A stretch of 64,000 bases of DNA, taken from positions 3,782,001-3,846,000 of the forward strand of contig NC_058195.1 in assembly GCF_907165205.1 (NCBI RefSeq). Reading direction: 5' to 3'. Under the pieces are notes generated by a model, which did no database searches, was not told the DNA's origin, and saw nothing but the letters and a program-made list of their open reading frames with translations. This stretch comes from Coccinella septempunctata. Lineage: Eukaryota > Arthropoda > Insecta > Coleoptera > Coccinellidae. Below, piece after piece: positions 23,391-36,160 of the stretch (position 1 is its first letter; every line of letters starts with the position of its first letter). Both the position numbers and the translations under genes were made by a program.

Positions 23391-23422
23391 GTGTGTGTGT
23401 GTGTGTGCGTATGTGCGCGTGT
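23390..23422 (+). repeat. GT-rich microsatellite
   Basis: A short imperfect (GT)n run, including gcgtatgtgcgcgtgtg, at the right end of the heptamer minisatellite. Confidence 0.9.
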
Positions 23423-23430
23423 GAGACAAA

Positions 23431-23549
23431 AGTAACTATGACTCTCAGGGTAGTCATGGGCATCGGACTACCTTAAGAGAGTCATAGTTATAAAAAGTCA
23501 CTATGACTCTCCCATTACTACCTTAACTACCTTGAGAGTCATAGTTACT
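23431..23549. mobile_element. Double-hairpin fold-back element
   Basis: Four versions of one ~24-nt word alternate in orientation. They are agtaactatgactctcaggg at 23431, its complement near 23467-23493, the forward form again near 23496, and the complement ending at 23549. The outer arms match at about 23 of 24 positions. It lies directly against the GT tract and may be a tiny MITE or a tandemly duplicated palindrome. Confidence 0.8.
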
Positions 23550-23968
23550 ATCATAGAAAATTATCGCAGGAATTAATTTGATATTCTAAAAAAGCATCTT
23601 TTGTACCGAACTTCCACGGAATTTTACTGCCACTACACCGATGAATCAGTTATGGTTATATTCTGAATCGTCCTATCCAATCCCTGACTCATCTGGATTT
23701 CCACGAATCATCCCCCAACTCTAATTGAGCTTCGGTTCCTTTATGTGGAGTAAGGAGGCCACTGATGACCTCGGAATCCGCCCTAGGGTGTGTGGGAGTG
23801 TTATGTAGGGTTAGGTTAAGGATTTAGCATGTTTTCCGACACTTAACGTGCTAGAGACCCCATTGTCCTGGTGACGTATCTAGAATATCTTGGAAGGGTT
23901 ATGTCAGGTCAGCGGATACCTTATTATTTTCACATTATTGAATTTCATAACTTAATTGCGTATTATGA
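23550..23968. other. Short unique spacer before satellite array 2
   Basis: About 400 bp between the double hairpin and the abrupt start of satellite array 2. Contains gttatgtagggttaggttaa-type TTAGG-like words. No gene seen. Confidence 0.4.
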
Positions 23969-26900
23969 AGCTCTCTGGAGTGCAATTCTCTATTGAATCA
24001 TCAACTGTTTGGTTTTCTAGAATCTTCAAAAAGAATTCTATGCACTCCATATCCTGAGACAGTTGTAGGACACCCTGATTTTCAGGCAGAGGAGCAAATA
24101 GGTCATTTTAGGGGGGTCTAACCCCTTGCTCATTTTTGACCCAAAAAATCGAGATTTTCGAAATCGAGTTTTTATGCCAGGGTGGAAGCCTTGGCAACGC
24201 TGATTACGAAACCGAAAATCCCAATTGGATCAGACGAATATAACAGGAGATATCGCAGATTGAAAATTGCGATTTTTGAAAAATTGCCATTTCCAAGATG
24301 AAAATCTAAACGAAGGGAGATAGGCTTTGGAAATTGCTCGCAATAGAATCAGCGTGTTCGAAAACCTATATTTTCATACCAAAATTTCAAATATCTGACA
24401 CTGTTTAGGAGAAAATAATTTTTTTTGTTTTTCCACTTTTCATTTTCGAGTTGACTTCGAAGAGCTCTCTGGATTGCAATTCTCTATTGAATCATCAACT
24501 GTTTGGTTTTCTAGAATCTTCAAAAAGAATTCTATGCACTCCATATCCTAAGACAGTTGTAGGACACCCTGATTTTCAGGCAGAGGAGCAAATAGGTCAT
24601 TTTAGGGGGGTCTAACCCCTTGCTCATTTTTGACCCAAAAAATCGAGATTTTCGAAATCGAGTTTTTATGCTGGGGTGGAAGCCTTGGCAACGCTGATTA
24701 CGAAACCGAAAATCCCAATCGGATCAGACGAATATAACAGGAGATATCGCAGATTGAAAATTGCGATTTTTGAAAAATTGCCATTTCCAGGATGAAAATC
24801 TAAACGAAGGAAGATAGGCTTTGGAAATTGCTCGCAATAGATTCAGCGTGTTCGAAAACCTATATTTTCATACCAAAATTTCAAATATCTGACACTGTTT
24901 AGGAGAAAATAATTTTTTTTGTTTTTCCACTTTTCATTTTCGAGTTGACTTCGAAGAGCTCTCTGGAGTGCAATTCTCTATTGAATCATAAACTGTTTGG
25001 TTTTCTAGAATCTTCAAAAAGAATTCTATGCACTCCATATCCTAAGACAGTTGTAGGACACCCTGATTTTCAGGCAGAGGAGCAAATAGGTCATTTTAGG
25101 GGGGTCTAACCCCTTGCTCATTTTTGACCCAAAAAATCGAGATTTTCGAAATCGAGTTTTTATGCCAGGGTGGAAGCCTTGGCAACGCTGATTACGAAAC
25201 CGAAAATCCCAATTGGATCAGACGAATATAACAGGAGATATCGCAGATTGAAAATTGCGATTTTTGAAAAATTGCCATTTCCAAGATGAAAATCTAAACG
25301 AAGGAAGATAGGCTCTGGAAATTGCTCGCAATAGATTCAGCGTGTTCGAAAACCTCTATTTTCATACCAAAATTTCAAATATCTGACACTGTTTAGGAGA
25401 AAAGAATTTTTTTTGTTTTTCGACTTTTCATTTTCGAGTTGACTTCGAAGAGCTCTCTGGAGTGCAATTCTCTATTGAATCATCAACTGTTTGGTTTTCT
25501 AGAATCTTCAAAAAGAATTCTATGCACTCCATATCCTAAGACAGTTGTAGGACACCCTGATTTTCAGGCAGAGGAGCAAATAGGTCATTTTAGGGGGGTC
25601 TAACCCCTTGCTCATTTTTGACCCAAAAAATCGAGATTTTCGAAATCGAGTTTTTATGCCAGGGTGGAAGCCTTGGCAACGCTGATTACGAAACCGAAAA
25701 TCCCAATTGGATCAGACGAATATAGCAGGAGATATCGCAGATTGAAAATTGCGATTTTTGAAAAATTGCCATTTCCAAGATGAAAATCTAAACGAGGGGA
25801 GATAGGCTTTGGGAATTGCTCGCAATAGATTCAGCGTGTTCGAAAACCTATATTTTCATACCAAAATTTCAAATTTCTGACACTGTTTAGGAGAAAATAA
25901 TTTTTTTTGTTTTTCCACTTTTCATTTTCGAGTTGACTTCGAAGAGCTCTCTGGAGTGCAATTCTCTATTGAATCATCAACTGGTTGGTTTTCTAGAATC
26001 TTCAAAAAGAATTCTATGCACTCCATATCCTAAGACAGTTGTAGGACACCCTGATTTTCAGGCAGAGGAGCAAATAGGTCATTTTAGGGGGGTCTAACCC
26101 CTTGCTCATTTTTGACCTAAAAAATCGAGATTTTCGAAATCGAGTTTTTATGCTAGGGTGGAAGCCTTGGCAACGCTGATTACGAAACCGAAAATCCCAA
26201 TTGGATCAGACGAATATAGCAGGAGATATCGGAGATTGAAAATTGCGATTTTTGAAAAATTGCCATTTCCAAGATGAAAATCTAAACGAAGGGAGATAGA
26301 CTTTGGAAATTGCTCGCAATAGATTCAGCGTGTTCGAAAACCTATATTTTCATACCAAAATTTCAAATATCTGACACTGTTTAGGAGAAAATAATTTTTT
26401 TTGTTTTTCCACTTTTCATTTTCGAGTTGACTTCGAAGAGCTCTCTGGAGTGCAATTCTCTATTGAATCATCAACTGTTTGGTTTTCTAGAATCTTCAAA
26501 AAGAATTCTATGCACTCCATATCCTAAGACAGTTGTAGGACACCCTGATTTTCAGGCAGATGAGCAAATAGGTCATTTTAGGGGGGTCTAACCCCTTGCT
26601 CATTTTTGACCCAAAAAATCGAGATTTTCGAAATCGAGTTTTTATGCCAGGGTGGAAGCCTTGGCAACGCTGATTACGAAACTGAAAATCCCAATTGGAT
26701 CAGACGAATATAGCAGGAGATATCGCAGATTGAAAATTGCGATTTTTGAAAAATTGCCATTTCCAAGATGAAAATCTAAACGAAGGGAGATAGGCTTTCG
26801 AAATTGCTCGCAATAGATTCAGCGTGTTCGAAAACCTATATTTTCATACCAAAATTTCAAATTTCTGACACTGTTTAGGAGAAAATATTTTTTTTTGTTT

Positions 26901-29900
26901 TTCCACTTTTCATTTTCGAGTTGACTTCGAAGAGCTCTCTGGAGTGCAATTCTCTATTGAATCATCAACTGTTTGGTTTTCTAGAATCTTCAAAAAGAAT
27001 TCTATGCACTCCATATCCTGAGACAGTTGTAGGACACCCTGATTTTCAGGCAGAGGAGCAAATAGGTCATTTTAGGGGGGTCTAACTCCTTGCTCATTTT
27101 TGACCCAAAAAATCGAGATTTTCGAAATCGAGTTTTTATGCTGGGGTGGAAGCCTTGGCAACGCTGATTACGAAACCGAAAATCCCAATCGGATCAGACG
27201 AATATAACAGGAGATATCGCAGATTGAAAATTGCGATTTTTGAAAAATTGCCATTTCCAAGATGAAAATCTAAACGAAGGAAGATAGGCTTTGGAAATTG
27301 CTCGCAATAGATTCAGCGTGTTCGAAAACCTATATTTTCATACCAAAATTTCAAATTTCTGACACTGTTTAGGAGAAAATAATTTTTTTTTTCCACTTTT
27401 CATTTTCGAGTTGACTTCGAAGAGCTCTCTGGAGTGCAATTCTCTATTGAATCATCAACTGTTTGGTTTTCTAGAATCTTCAAAAAGAATTCTATGCACT
27501 CCATATCCTAAGACAGTTGTAGGACACCCTGATTTTCAGGCAGAGGAGCAAATAGGTCATTTTAGGGGGGTCTAACCATTTGCTCATTTTTGACCCAAAA
27601 AATCGAGATTTTCGAAATCGAGTGTTTATGCTAGGGTGGAAGCCTTGGCAACGCTGATTACGAAACCGAAAATCCCAATTGGATCAGACGAATATAGCAG
27701 GAGATATCGGAGATTGAAAATTGCGATTTTTGAAAAATTGCCATTTCCAAGATGAAAATCTAAACGAAGGGAGATAGACTTTGGAAATTGCTCGCAATAG
27801 ATTCAGCGTGTTCGAAAACCTATATTTTCATACCAAAATTTCAAATTTCTGACACTGTTCAGGAGAAAATTTTTTTTTTTGTTTTTCCACTTTTCATTTT
27901 CGAGTTGACTTCGAAGAGCTCTCTGGAGTGCAATTCTCTATTGAATCATCAACTGTTTGGTTTTCTAGAATCTTCAAAAAGAATTCTATGCACTCCATAT
28001 CCTGAGACAGTTGTAGGACACCCTGATTTTCAGGCAGAGGAGCAAATAGGTCATTTTAGGGGGGTCTAACCCCTTGCTCATTTTTGACCCAAAAAATCGA
28101 GATTTTCGAAATAGAGTTTTTATGCCAGGGTGGAAGCCTTGGCAACGCTGATTACGAAACCGAAAATCCCAATTGGATCAGACGAATATAACAGGAGATA
28201 TCGCAGATTGAAAATTGCGATTTTTGAAAAATTGCCATTTCCAAGATGAAAATCTAAACGAAGGAAGATAGGCTTTGGAAATTGCTCGCAATAGAATCAG
28301 CGTGTTCGAAAACCTATATTTTCATACCAAAATTTCAAATATCTGACACTGTTTAGGAGAAAATAATTTTTTTTGTTTTTCCACTTTTCATTTTCGAGTT
28401 GACTTCGAAGAGCTCTCTGGATTGCAATTCTCTATTGAATCATCAACTGTTTGGTTTTCTAGAATCTTCAAAAAGAATTCTATGCACTCCATATCCTAAG
28501 ACAGTTGTAGGACACCCTGATTTTCAGGCAGAGGAGCAAATAGGTCATTTTAGGGGGGTCTAACCCCTTGCTCATTTTTGACCCAAAAAATCGAGATTTT
28601 CGAAATCGAGTTTTTATGCTGGGGTGGAAGCCTTGGCAACGCTGATTACGAAACCGAAAATCCCAATCGGATCAGACGAATATAACAGGAGATATCGCAG
28701 ATTGAAAATTGCGATTTTTGAAAAATTGCCATTTCCAAGATGAAAATCTAAACGAAGGAAGATAGGCTTTGGAAATTGCTCGCAATAGATTCAGCGTGTT
28801 CGAAAACCTATATTTTAATACCAAAATTTCAAATATCTGACACTGTTTAGGAGAAAATAATTTTTTTTGTTTTTCCACTTTTCATTTTCGAGTTGACTTC
28901 GAAGAGCTCTCTGGAGTGCAATTCTCTATTGAATCATCAACTGTTTGGTTTTCTAGAATCCTCAAAAAGAATTCTATGCACTCCATATCCTAAGACAGTT
29001 GTAGGACACCCTGATTTTCAGGCAGAGGAGCAAATAGGTCATTTTAGGGGGGTCTAACCCCTTGCTCATTTTTGACCCAAAAAATCGAGATTTTCGAAAT
29101 AGAGTTTTTATGCCAGGGTGGAAGCCTTGGCAACGCTGATTACGAAACCGAAAATCCCAATTGGATCAGACGAATATAGCAGGAGATATCGCAGATTGAA
29201 AATTGCGATTTTTGAAAAATTGCCATTTCCAAGATGAAAATCTAAACGAAGGGAGATAGGCTTTGGAAATTGCTCGCAATAGATTCAGCGTGTTCGAAAA
29301 CCTATATTTTCATACCAAAATTTCAAATTTCTGACACTGTTTAGGAGAAAATAATTTTTTTTGTTTTTCCACTTTTCATTTTCGAGTTGACTTCGAAGAG
29401 CTCTCTGGAGTGCAATTCTCTATTGAATCATCAACTGTTTGGTTTTCTAGAATCTTCAAAAAGAATTCTATGCACTCCATATCCTGAGACAGTTGTAGGA
29501 CACCCTGATTTTCAGGCAGAGGAGCAAATAGGTCATTTTAGGGGGGTCTAACCCCTTGCTCATTTTTGACCCAAAAAATCGAGATTTTCGAAATCGAGTT
29601 TTTATGCTGGGGTGGAAGCCTTGGCAACGCTGATTACGAAACCGAAAATCCCAATCGGATCAGACGAATATAACAGGAGATATCGCAGATTGAAAATTGC
29701 GATTTTTGAAAAATTGCCATTTCCAAGATGAAAATCTAAACGAAGGAAGATAGGCTTTGGAAATTGCTCGCAATAGATTCAGCGTGTTCGAAAACCTATA
29801 TTTTCATACCAAAATTTCAAATATCTGACACTGTTTAGGAGAAAATAATTTTTTTTGTTTTTCCACTTTTCATTTTCGAGTTGACTTCGAAGAGCTCTCT

Positions 29901-31850
29901 GGAGTGCAATTCTCTATTGAATCATCAACTGTTTGGTTTTCTAGAATCTTCAAAAAGAATTCGATGCACTCCATATCCTGAGACAGTTGTAGGACACCGT
30001 GATTTTCAGGCAGAGGAGCAAATAGGTCATTTTAGGGGGGTCTAACCCCTTGCTCATTTTTGACCCAAAAAATCGAGATTTTCGAAATCGAGTTTTTATG
30101 ATATGGTGGAAGCCTTGGCAACGCTGATCATGAAACCGAAAATCCCAATTGGATCAGACGAATATAACAACAGATATCGCAGATTGAAAATTGCGATTTT
30201 TGAAAAATTGCCATTTCCAAGATGAAAATCTAAACGAAGGGAGATAGGCTTTGGAAATTGCTCGCAATAGATTCAGCGTGTTCGAAAACCTATATTTTCA
30301 TACCAAAATTTCAAATATCTGACACTGTTTAGGAGAAAATAATTTTTTTTGTTTTTCCACTTTTCATTTTCGAGTTGACTTCGAAGAGCTCTCTGGAGTG
30401 CAATTCTCTATTGAATCATCAACTGTTTGGTTTTCTAGAATCTTCAAAAAGAATTCTATGCACTCTATATCCTAAGACAGTTGTAGGACACCCTGATTTT
30501 CAGGCAGAGGAGCAAATAGGTCATTTTAGGGGGGTCTAACCCCTTGCTCATTTTTGACCCAAAAAATCGAGATTTTCGAAATCGAGTTTTTATGCCAGGG
30601 TGGAAGCCTTGGCAACGCTGATTACGAAACCGAAAATCCCAATTGGATCAGACGAATATAGCAGGAGATATCGCAGATTGAAAATTGCGATTTTTGAAAA
30701 ATTGCCATTTCCAAGATGAAAATCTAAAGGTAGGAAGATAGGCTTTGGAAATTGCTTGCAATAGATTCAGCGTGTTCGAAAACCTATATTTTCATACCAA
30801 AATTTCAAATATCTGACACTGTTTAGGAGAAAATAATTTTTTTTGTTTTTCCACTTTTCATTTTCGAGTTGACTTCGAAGAGCTCTCTGGAGTGCAATTC
30901 TCTATTGAATCATCAACTGTTTGGTTTTCTAGAATCTTCAAAAAGAATTCTATGCACTCCATATCCTGAGACAGTTGTAGGACACCCTGATTTTCAGGCA
31001 GAGGAGCAAATAGGTCATTTTAGGGGGGTCTAACCCCTTGCTCATTTTTGACCCAAAAAATCGAGATTTTCGAAATAGAGTTTTTATGCCAGGGTGGAAG
31101 CCTTGGCAACGCTGATTACGAAACCGAAAATCCCAATTGGATCAGACGAATATAGCAGGAGATATCGCAGATTGAAAATTGCGATTTTTGAATAATTGCC
31201 ATTTCCAAGATGAAAATCTAAACGAAGGGAGATAGGCTTTGGAAATTGCTCGCAATAGATTCAGCGTGTTCGAAAACCTATATTTTCATACCAAAATTTC
31301 AAATATCTGACACTGTTTAGGAGAAAATAATTTTTTTTGTTTTTCCACTTTTCATTCTCGAGTTGACTTCGAAGTGCTCTCTGAAGTGCAATTCTCTATT
31401 GAATCATCAACTGTTTGGTTTGGTGGATTCAACAAAGTAAGTTTTATACACTCCATATCCTAAGACAACAGTAGGACACCCTGATTTTCAGGCAGAGGAG
31501 CAAATAAGGGGGTCTAACCCCTTGCTCATTTTTGACCCAAGAACTCGAGATTTTCGAAATTGAGTTTTTGTGCTAGGATGAAAGCCTTATCAACTGATTA
31601 CGAAACCGCAAATCCCAATTAGATCAGTCGAATATAACAGGAGATATCGCAGATTGAAATTTGCAATTTTTGAAAAATGCCATTTCCAAGATGAAAATCT
31701 GAACGGAGAGAGATAGGCTTTCGAGAATGCTTGCAATAGATTCATCCTATTCGAAAACGTATATTTTCATACCAAACTTTCAGATATCTGACACTGAAAA
31801 TAATCGAATTTATTGTTTTCGCATTTTTCTTTTTGAAAACATTTGATGGT
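23969..31850 (+). repeat. Satellite array 2, ~494-bp monomer, ~16 copies
   Basis: Same monomer and orientation as array 1, with anchors at about 24448, 24942, 25436 and so on. The left edge is abrupt, starting inside a monomer at aagctctctggagtgcaatt. The right edge is gradual: the last one to two monomers (about 31350-31850) are diverged and carry tggattcaacaaagtaagt, the same edge variant as in array 1. Internal diagnostic variants (gctggggtgg with cccaatcggatc; agaatcagcg with ggattgcaat) recur at multi-monomer distances. Recurrent 65-93-codon frames are repeat-derived. Confidence 0.98.
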
Positions 31851-32110
31851 CAACTTGAGTGTAATTTTTCTTTCAGAAAAACTATCATATGAACATATTC
31901 TGAAAAAGCAACTCTTCTAGTAAAAAATCTGATAATTTCATCCGAAAAAATTACTGATTCATTAACAACAGACATAAGAACGGAGTAATCAACTGCTGGA
32001 TTCCTATCGGAACATAATGAATCCGCACCTTTTTACCCCTCGAACAAGAAGGATCGTGTCCATCCACGATCCCATTCCAGTTATTACACGTCTACCATGT
32101 TGGAATTTCC
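31851..32110. other. Unique flank of satellite array 2
   Basis: Short AT-rich stretch with nothing recognised, leading into a GC-rich block. Confidence 0.4.
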
Positions 32111-32129
32111 GCTTTTCAACACCGTCCTA

Positions 32130-32480
32130 ACATCTAATTTCCTCCGAATTCCGATCGGAAAAACCGAAATCGCCGGCCGACCACACGCCCGCCATCTATC
32201 GGCCATCGGCGGGAAGCGTTCGCAGCGCGCGCGCAGCCTATCCGCGCGAGGCACACGAACCACCCCCCGTTTCTCCGGCAGTTTGGCACCCTTCGCTCGC
32301 TGGGGTCTACTCCCTTTCCACATTCAACATACACACAGCACACCTCAACCCTTGATACTGTATCTGAGACTCGAACGAAACTCACCCCCAAATATCGCGT
32401 TCTTTCGACACCAAGAAATTGACAAAAAAAAAAGATTTGAACCGTATGTGCTTGAGTTTGTGCCTGTGTATCTCTCTGTC
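32130..32480. promoter_or_regulatory. CpG-rich block, candidate promoter
   Basis: A sharp rise in GC and CpG (cgcgcgcgcagcctatccgc, gccggccgac) in otherwise AT-rich DNA, followed by ca-rich and tctctctgtc runs. Overlapping open frames on both strands (32084-32513) are expected from the base composition and have no domains. A housekeeping-type promoter or first exon is possible; direction cannot be set. Confidence 0.35.
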
Positions 32481-32513
32481 TCTCTTCAGTTCAGTTCAGT
32501 TCATCTTTCCTAA

Positions 32514-34899
32514 TTTTCCTTCTGGATGATACATGTCTGTTTTTCAACTTCTCAAAGGTAAAACTCTTTTTTTTCGAGTAGTGTCGCTGTTTTTTCCCAG
32601 TTTCAGAGATGCGGAGATGCATCACTCTGAGTAGATATGAGAAAATGAAAATATTCGGATTTGCCATTAAGTTAACTTTAACAGACGTTTGTTGAATTAA
32701 AACCTTTCTTAAGTTTTGTGGTAATATGAGTAACATATCCCTTAGTGTCGGATATAGATCTCCATCACCACAAAATCAATTGGAATTTGAGAGTATATCT
32801 CCAGAATTCAATAAAGCAACATCTTATCAACAAGATGATCGATTAGCTTGAATGCTGAAAAAGTTGTCGATGAAACCATGGAAATTGAAAATAAAGAGTT
32901 CAATCGAAGGGAGGCAGCTCTATAGTGAAATTGCTATTTTTTTGCTATATCCTCAACCGCATAAAAGGTCAACAGAAAATTATATTCATATAATTGGCTG
33001 CTTGATGAATTGATGATGAAAGATTCATTGCTCATTTAAGTACAAAATCGTTGTTTGAGAATGATGATGGCTTATTAGATGATATTAGAATATTTTACCA
33101 TCATATCGATTATTAGAAAGGACAACAAGCTTTACAGGAAAAAAATAAATTCATATCAGGTCTATAATTAAAATCAACAAGACCTAGGGAACATAATACA
33201 ATATTTAGAATTATTAAGAGCAATTAAACGAAATTGGTTTGATGTTTTGAGAAGAGAAAGCTTCAAGGAATAACAACAATGAATAACTGCAAGTGCCAAT
33301 ACAGGATGTTTCAATAATTTGTTTAGGCCTTTTTACGTTTGAGCGTTCTTAATTTTTATTTGATATCCCGTTTCTGATCTTGATTTCAACTGATATCGAC
33401 CTTCACGATAGAAATAAAAACATTTTTCAGTGAAAAAATTGACCACCCTTGGCGTTTTCTCTTTCATAACTGAATTAATCAATTGAAATTGCATTTGTGG
33501 ATACTTCACTGAAGTGGCTCAACAAAATTATATTTTGTTAACACCTGAATGCTTGTTTACCAAACAGAATAACATAAACTGCTAATGGCCGACTATGCTC
33601 CATGAATGGTTTGTTATTTTGTGATGAAAGATAACAACGTTTCAAAAATCGATCAAACTTTTTCTCGTGAATAGAATTGTAAATATTTATATCACCATAA
33701 CAACCATTGATAGGGAAACTAAATGCTTCACCTGAAACTATTTTATTTGAACAAGCGAGAGACCATCTGAAGACGGTGGGCAATTACTGCCGAAACGTTG
33801 GCGATAATGATAATACAGAAGGATACAAATAGCCTTGTGAATACTGCACTTAACTTTTCATCATCATCATAACTTTCAATGCATGAGTTCATATACGCAA
33901 TCGTTTTTTATTTCCCTTTATACCTACAGTTGATTCTTGAGGTTGAAAATCTTTTTTTTGATTCGACCTTGATAAAAAATAAAGCCATTTTGAGTTTTCA
34001 TAATGAGCTGTGCCGCCCCTGGAATTAGAAGTATCTTCAGAATTACTATCTACTTATGGCTGGAAAGAATTCAAATTCAACTATAGTGCTCCGTATCCAC
34101 TATTCAGCCATGTAGAAGCTATAGTTCTCGTATTTCTTGTCGAGTATTCCATTAAAATCTTCTAGAAAAATCTGTTCCTACTGGAAATGGGCTCATTTCA
34201 ATCACATGATTGAAAATCCGGTTAATTGGGGGGTAGGTAGAGGCTTTGTCAAAGGAAGTCCCTACCTAAAGTTTCGAGTACTGCCTAAAGTAGTGCAGTA
34301 TTTTTCAATTAGCCGAAACTTTTTGCAGTGGTATCCGCCAGCGGGGTTAGGTCTGCTTCCTCGCCTAGTTTTTGGCAATGTAGAGAAGCGAGGGAGGCCG
34401 CTAAAACGAACCGTTGAGTCTTCCGAATTTCGAGGACTTTGAGACGGCTAGGAAGTTCATAACTCTAATAAATTATTGCAGAATGTTTCGTCGTTTCTTT
34501 TTCTTCGTTCTCTTAAGGAAATGGATCCAAATTGGTTATTGTATTTTGGGACAGTTCGGAAAGATGTATGGACCTAATTTCGAATAGGATTACGTAGTTT
34601 TATAACAACTTAGGTTGCTTCTTTAATTTTTGACTTTCCTTATGATTGAGATTCCTCATGTAGCAAACTTCTTGGAATCCAGAGTGAGTTTTGGATGAAT
34701 ACAATTTTTTTATGTTTATGTTTTGTTTGTTTATGGTCATTTATATTATGCTACTATTATTCGAACAAATTTTCATTTCAGTATACTAATCAAGAATGTT
34801 TTGGCATGTATTTTATCAAATGAGACCGAAACTATGGTCAGCATCTACTCTTTCTCGATGAAATGGTCGAATATCAGCTAGTTTCGAGCATCTGAATTA
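32514..34899. other. Intergenic; nothing certain
   Basis: AT-rich. Contains a ctgaagacgg...ccgaaacgtt motif near 33770-33805 and a dispersed repeat at 33918-34030. Frames such as 33538-33783 and 34137-34442 have no recognisable features. Confidence 0.35.
33918..34030 (+). repeat. Dispersed repeat, copy 2 (partner at 21930-22062)
   Basis: Ordered blocks shared with 21930-22062, ending ccctgg in both. See the first copy. Confidence 0.6.
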
Positions 34900-36160
34900 A
34901 TGGGTCGTAGTCCACTAGTCTCCTGAGTTCTTGATTCGGATGGTTTTTCGCTGTTTCGAATAATTTCTATGCTTTTCTGTTCATGAATTAGGTTATGGTT
35001 TCCCATTTTAGGTCCCTATAAATCTGTCTATTCCCGACAAACCAAGGTGCATCTATTGCACATCGTAGCAGCTTGTTTTCAGTGGCCTGAATTCTTTTGA
35101 TGTGGCTCTTTGCCGCGAAACCCCAGGCATCTGATCCATGAGTCAGTTGAGGCCTAGCAACGGCTTTGATTATCTTCAATTTTGTCTCTTTCGACATGTG
35201 GCTTCTTATTCCTATTAGAGGGTAGAGTCTATTCATCGCTGCTTTCGTTTTGTCGATTGCTTGTTTGATATGACTTTTCCAAGTAAGTCCTTTGTCAAGC
35301 GTTATTCCTAAATATTTGGCTTCATTTTTCCAGTCGATTTCTTCGCCGTCAACTTCTAGATTCGTTGTGGGGCGCAGTCTTCTCTTCTGTAGTAATATTG
35401 CTTGGCTCTTCTGTCCATTGAGCTTGATTTTCCACTTTATGCACCATTTATTTGTTTCGTCAATCGTTTCTTGTATATAGAACTCGTTCTATTACTTCTG
35501 GTTCGATGTCGGTGTCGAGTTGCTATGCCTGTGTGGTCAGCATATAACGTTAGCATGGTTCTTGGATTCTTCGTAATATCGTGAATATATATGTTGTACA
35601 GAAGTGGCCCAAGGACTGACCCTTGGGGTACTCCAGCCTTTATATCTCTTGTTGTGGAGCATTCTCCTTCCATTTTCACGTAAAATCTTCTATTTTTGAG
35701 ATAATTCCTGATCAACTTGCATATTTTGATCGAATATCCAGCACATCTCATCTTATATATTAATCCTTCGTGCCATACTCTGTCGAATGCTGTGGCGACG
35801 TCTAGTAAAACAAGACCTGTAGCTTGTTTATTTTGGAATCCCTCGGTAATATATTCTGTGAGCCTTAATAATTGTTGCTCTGTTGAATGCTCTCTTCTGA
35901 ATCCGAACTCTTTTGGTGGTATTAGTTCCAGATTTTCGGTTTCCTCATTTAGCCTCGTGGGTATAATTCTTTCTACTACTTTTCCTAACGCCGACAGTAG
36001 ACTTATCGGTCTGTAGTTTTGTGGGAACTTCTTTTCTTTGAATGGTTTATTGAACAGTATGACTTCCGCTGTTTTCCATTTTTCTGGGTAGTGTTCTGTC
36101 CTCATAATTCCTTTCGCGATATTTGTTAGAGCGGCTATGCCTTCCAGGTACTGTTGTCAT
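34900..36160 (-). mobile_element. Jockey-like LINE, 5'-truncated
   Basis: Minus-strand non-LTR retrotransposon. Reading leftward from about 36160 it has the reverse-transcriptase fingers and palm, then KWKIKLNGQKSQAILL and YLGITLDKGLTWKSHI near 35440-35240, then LTHGSDAWGFAAKSHIKRIQ near 35150. The last two blocks are typical of the region after the polymerase core in the Jockey group. The endonuclease and the first ORF are missing, as expected for 5' truncation during target-primed insertion. Stops and frameshifts break the frame. The 3' edge is approximate. Confidence 0.9.
35437..36105 (-). pseudogene. Jockey-type reverse transcriptase, frameshifted
   Basis: A 222-codon frame with ordered reverse-transcriptase motifs: YRPISLLSALGKVVERI, FGFRREHSTEQQLLRL, LLDVATAFDRVWHEGL and GVPQGSVLGPLLYNIYI. 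The catalytic YADD box reads YADH, losing the second aspartate needed for polymerisation. The frame is lost shortly after (near 35510), and the thumb region continues in other frames to 34988. This reverse transcriptase cannot be active. Confidence 0.92.
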
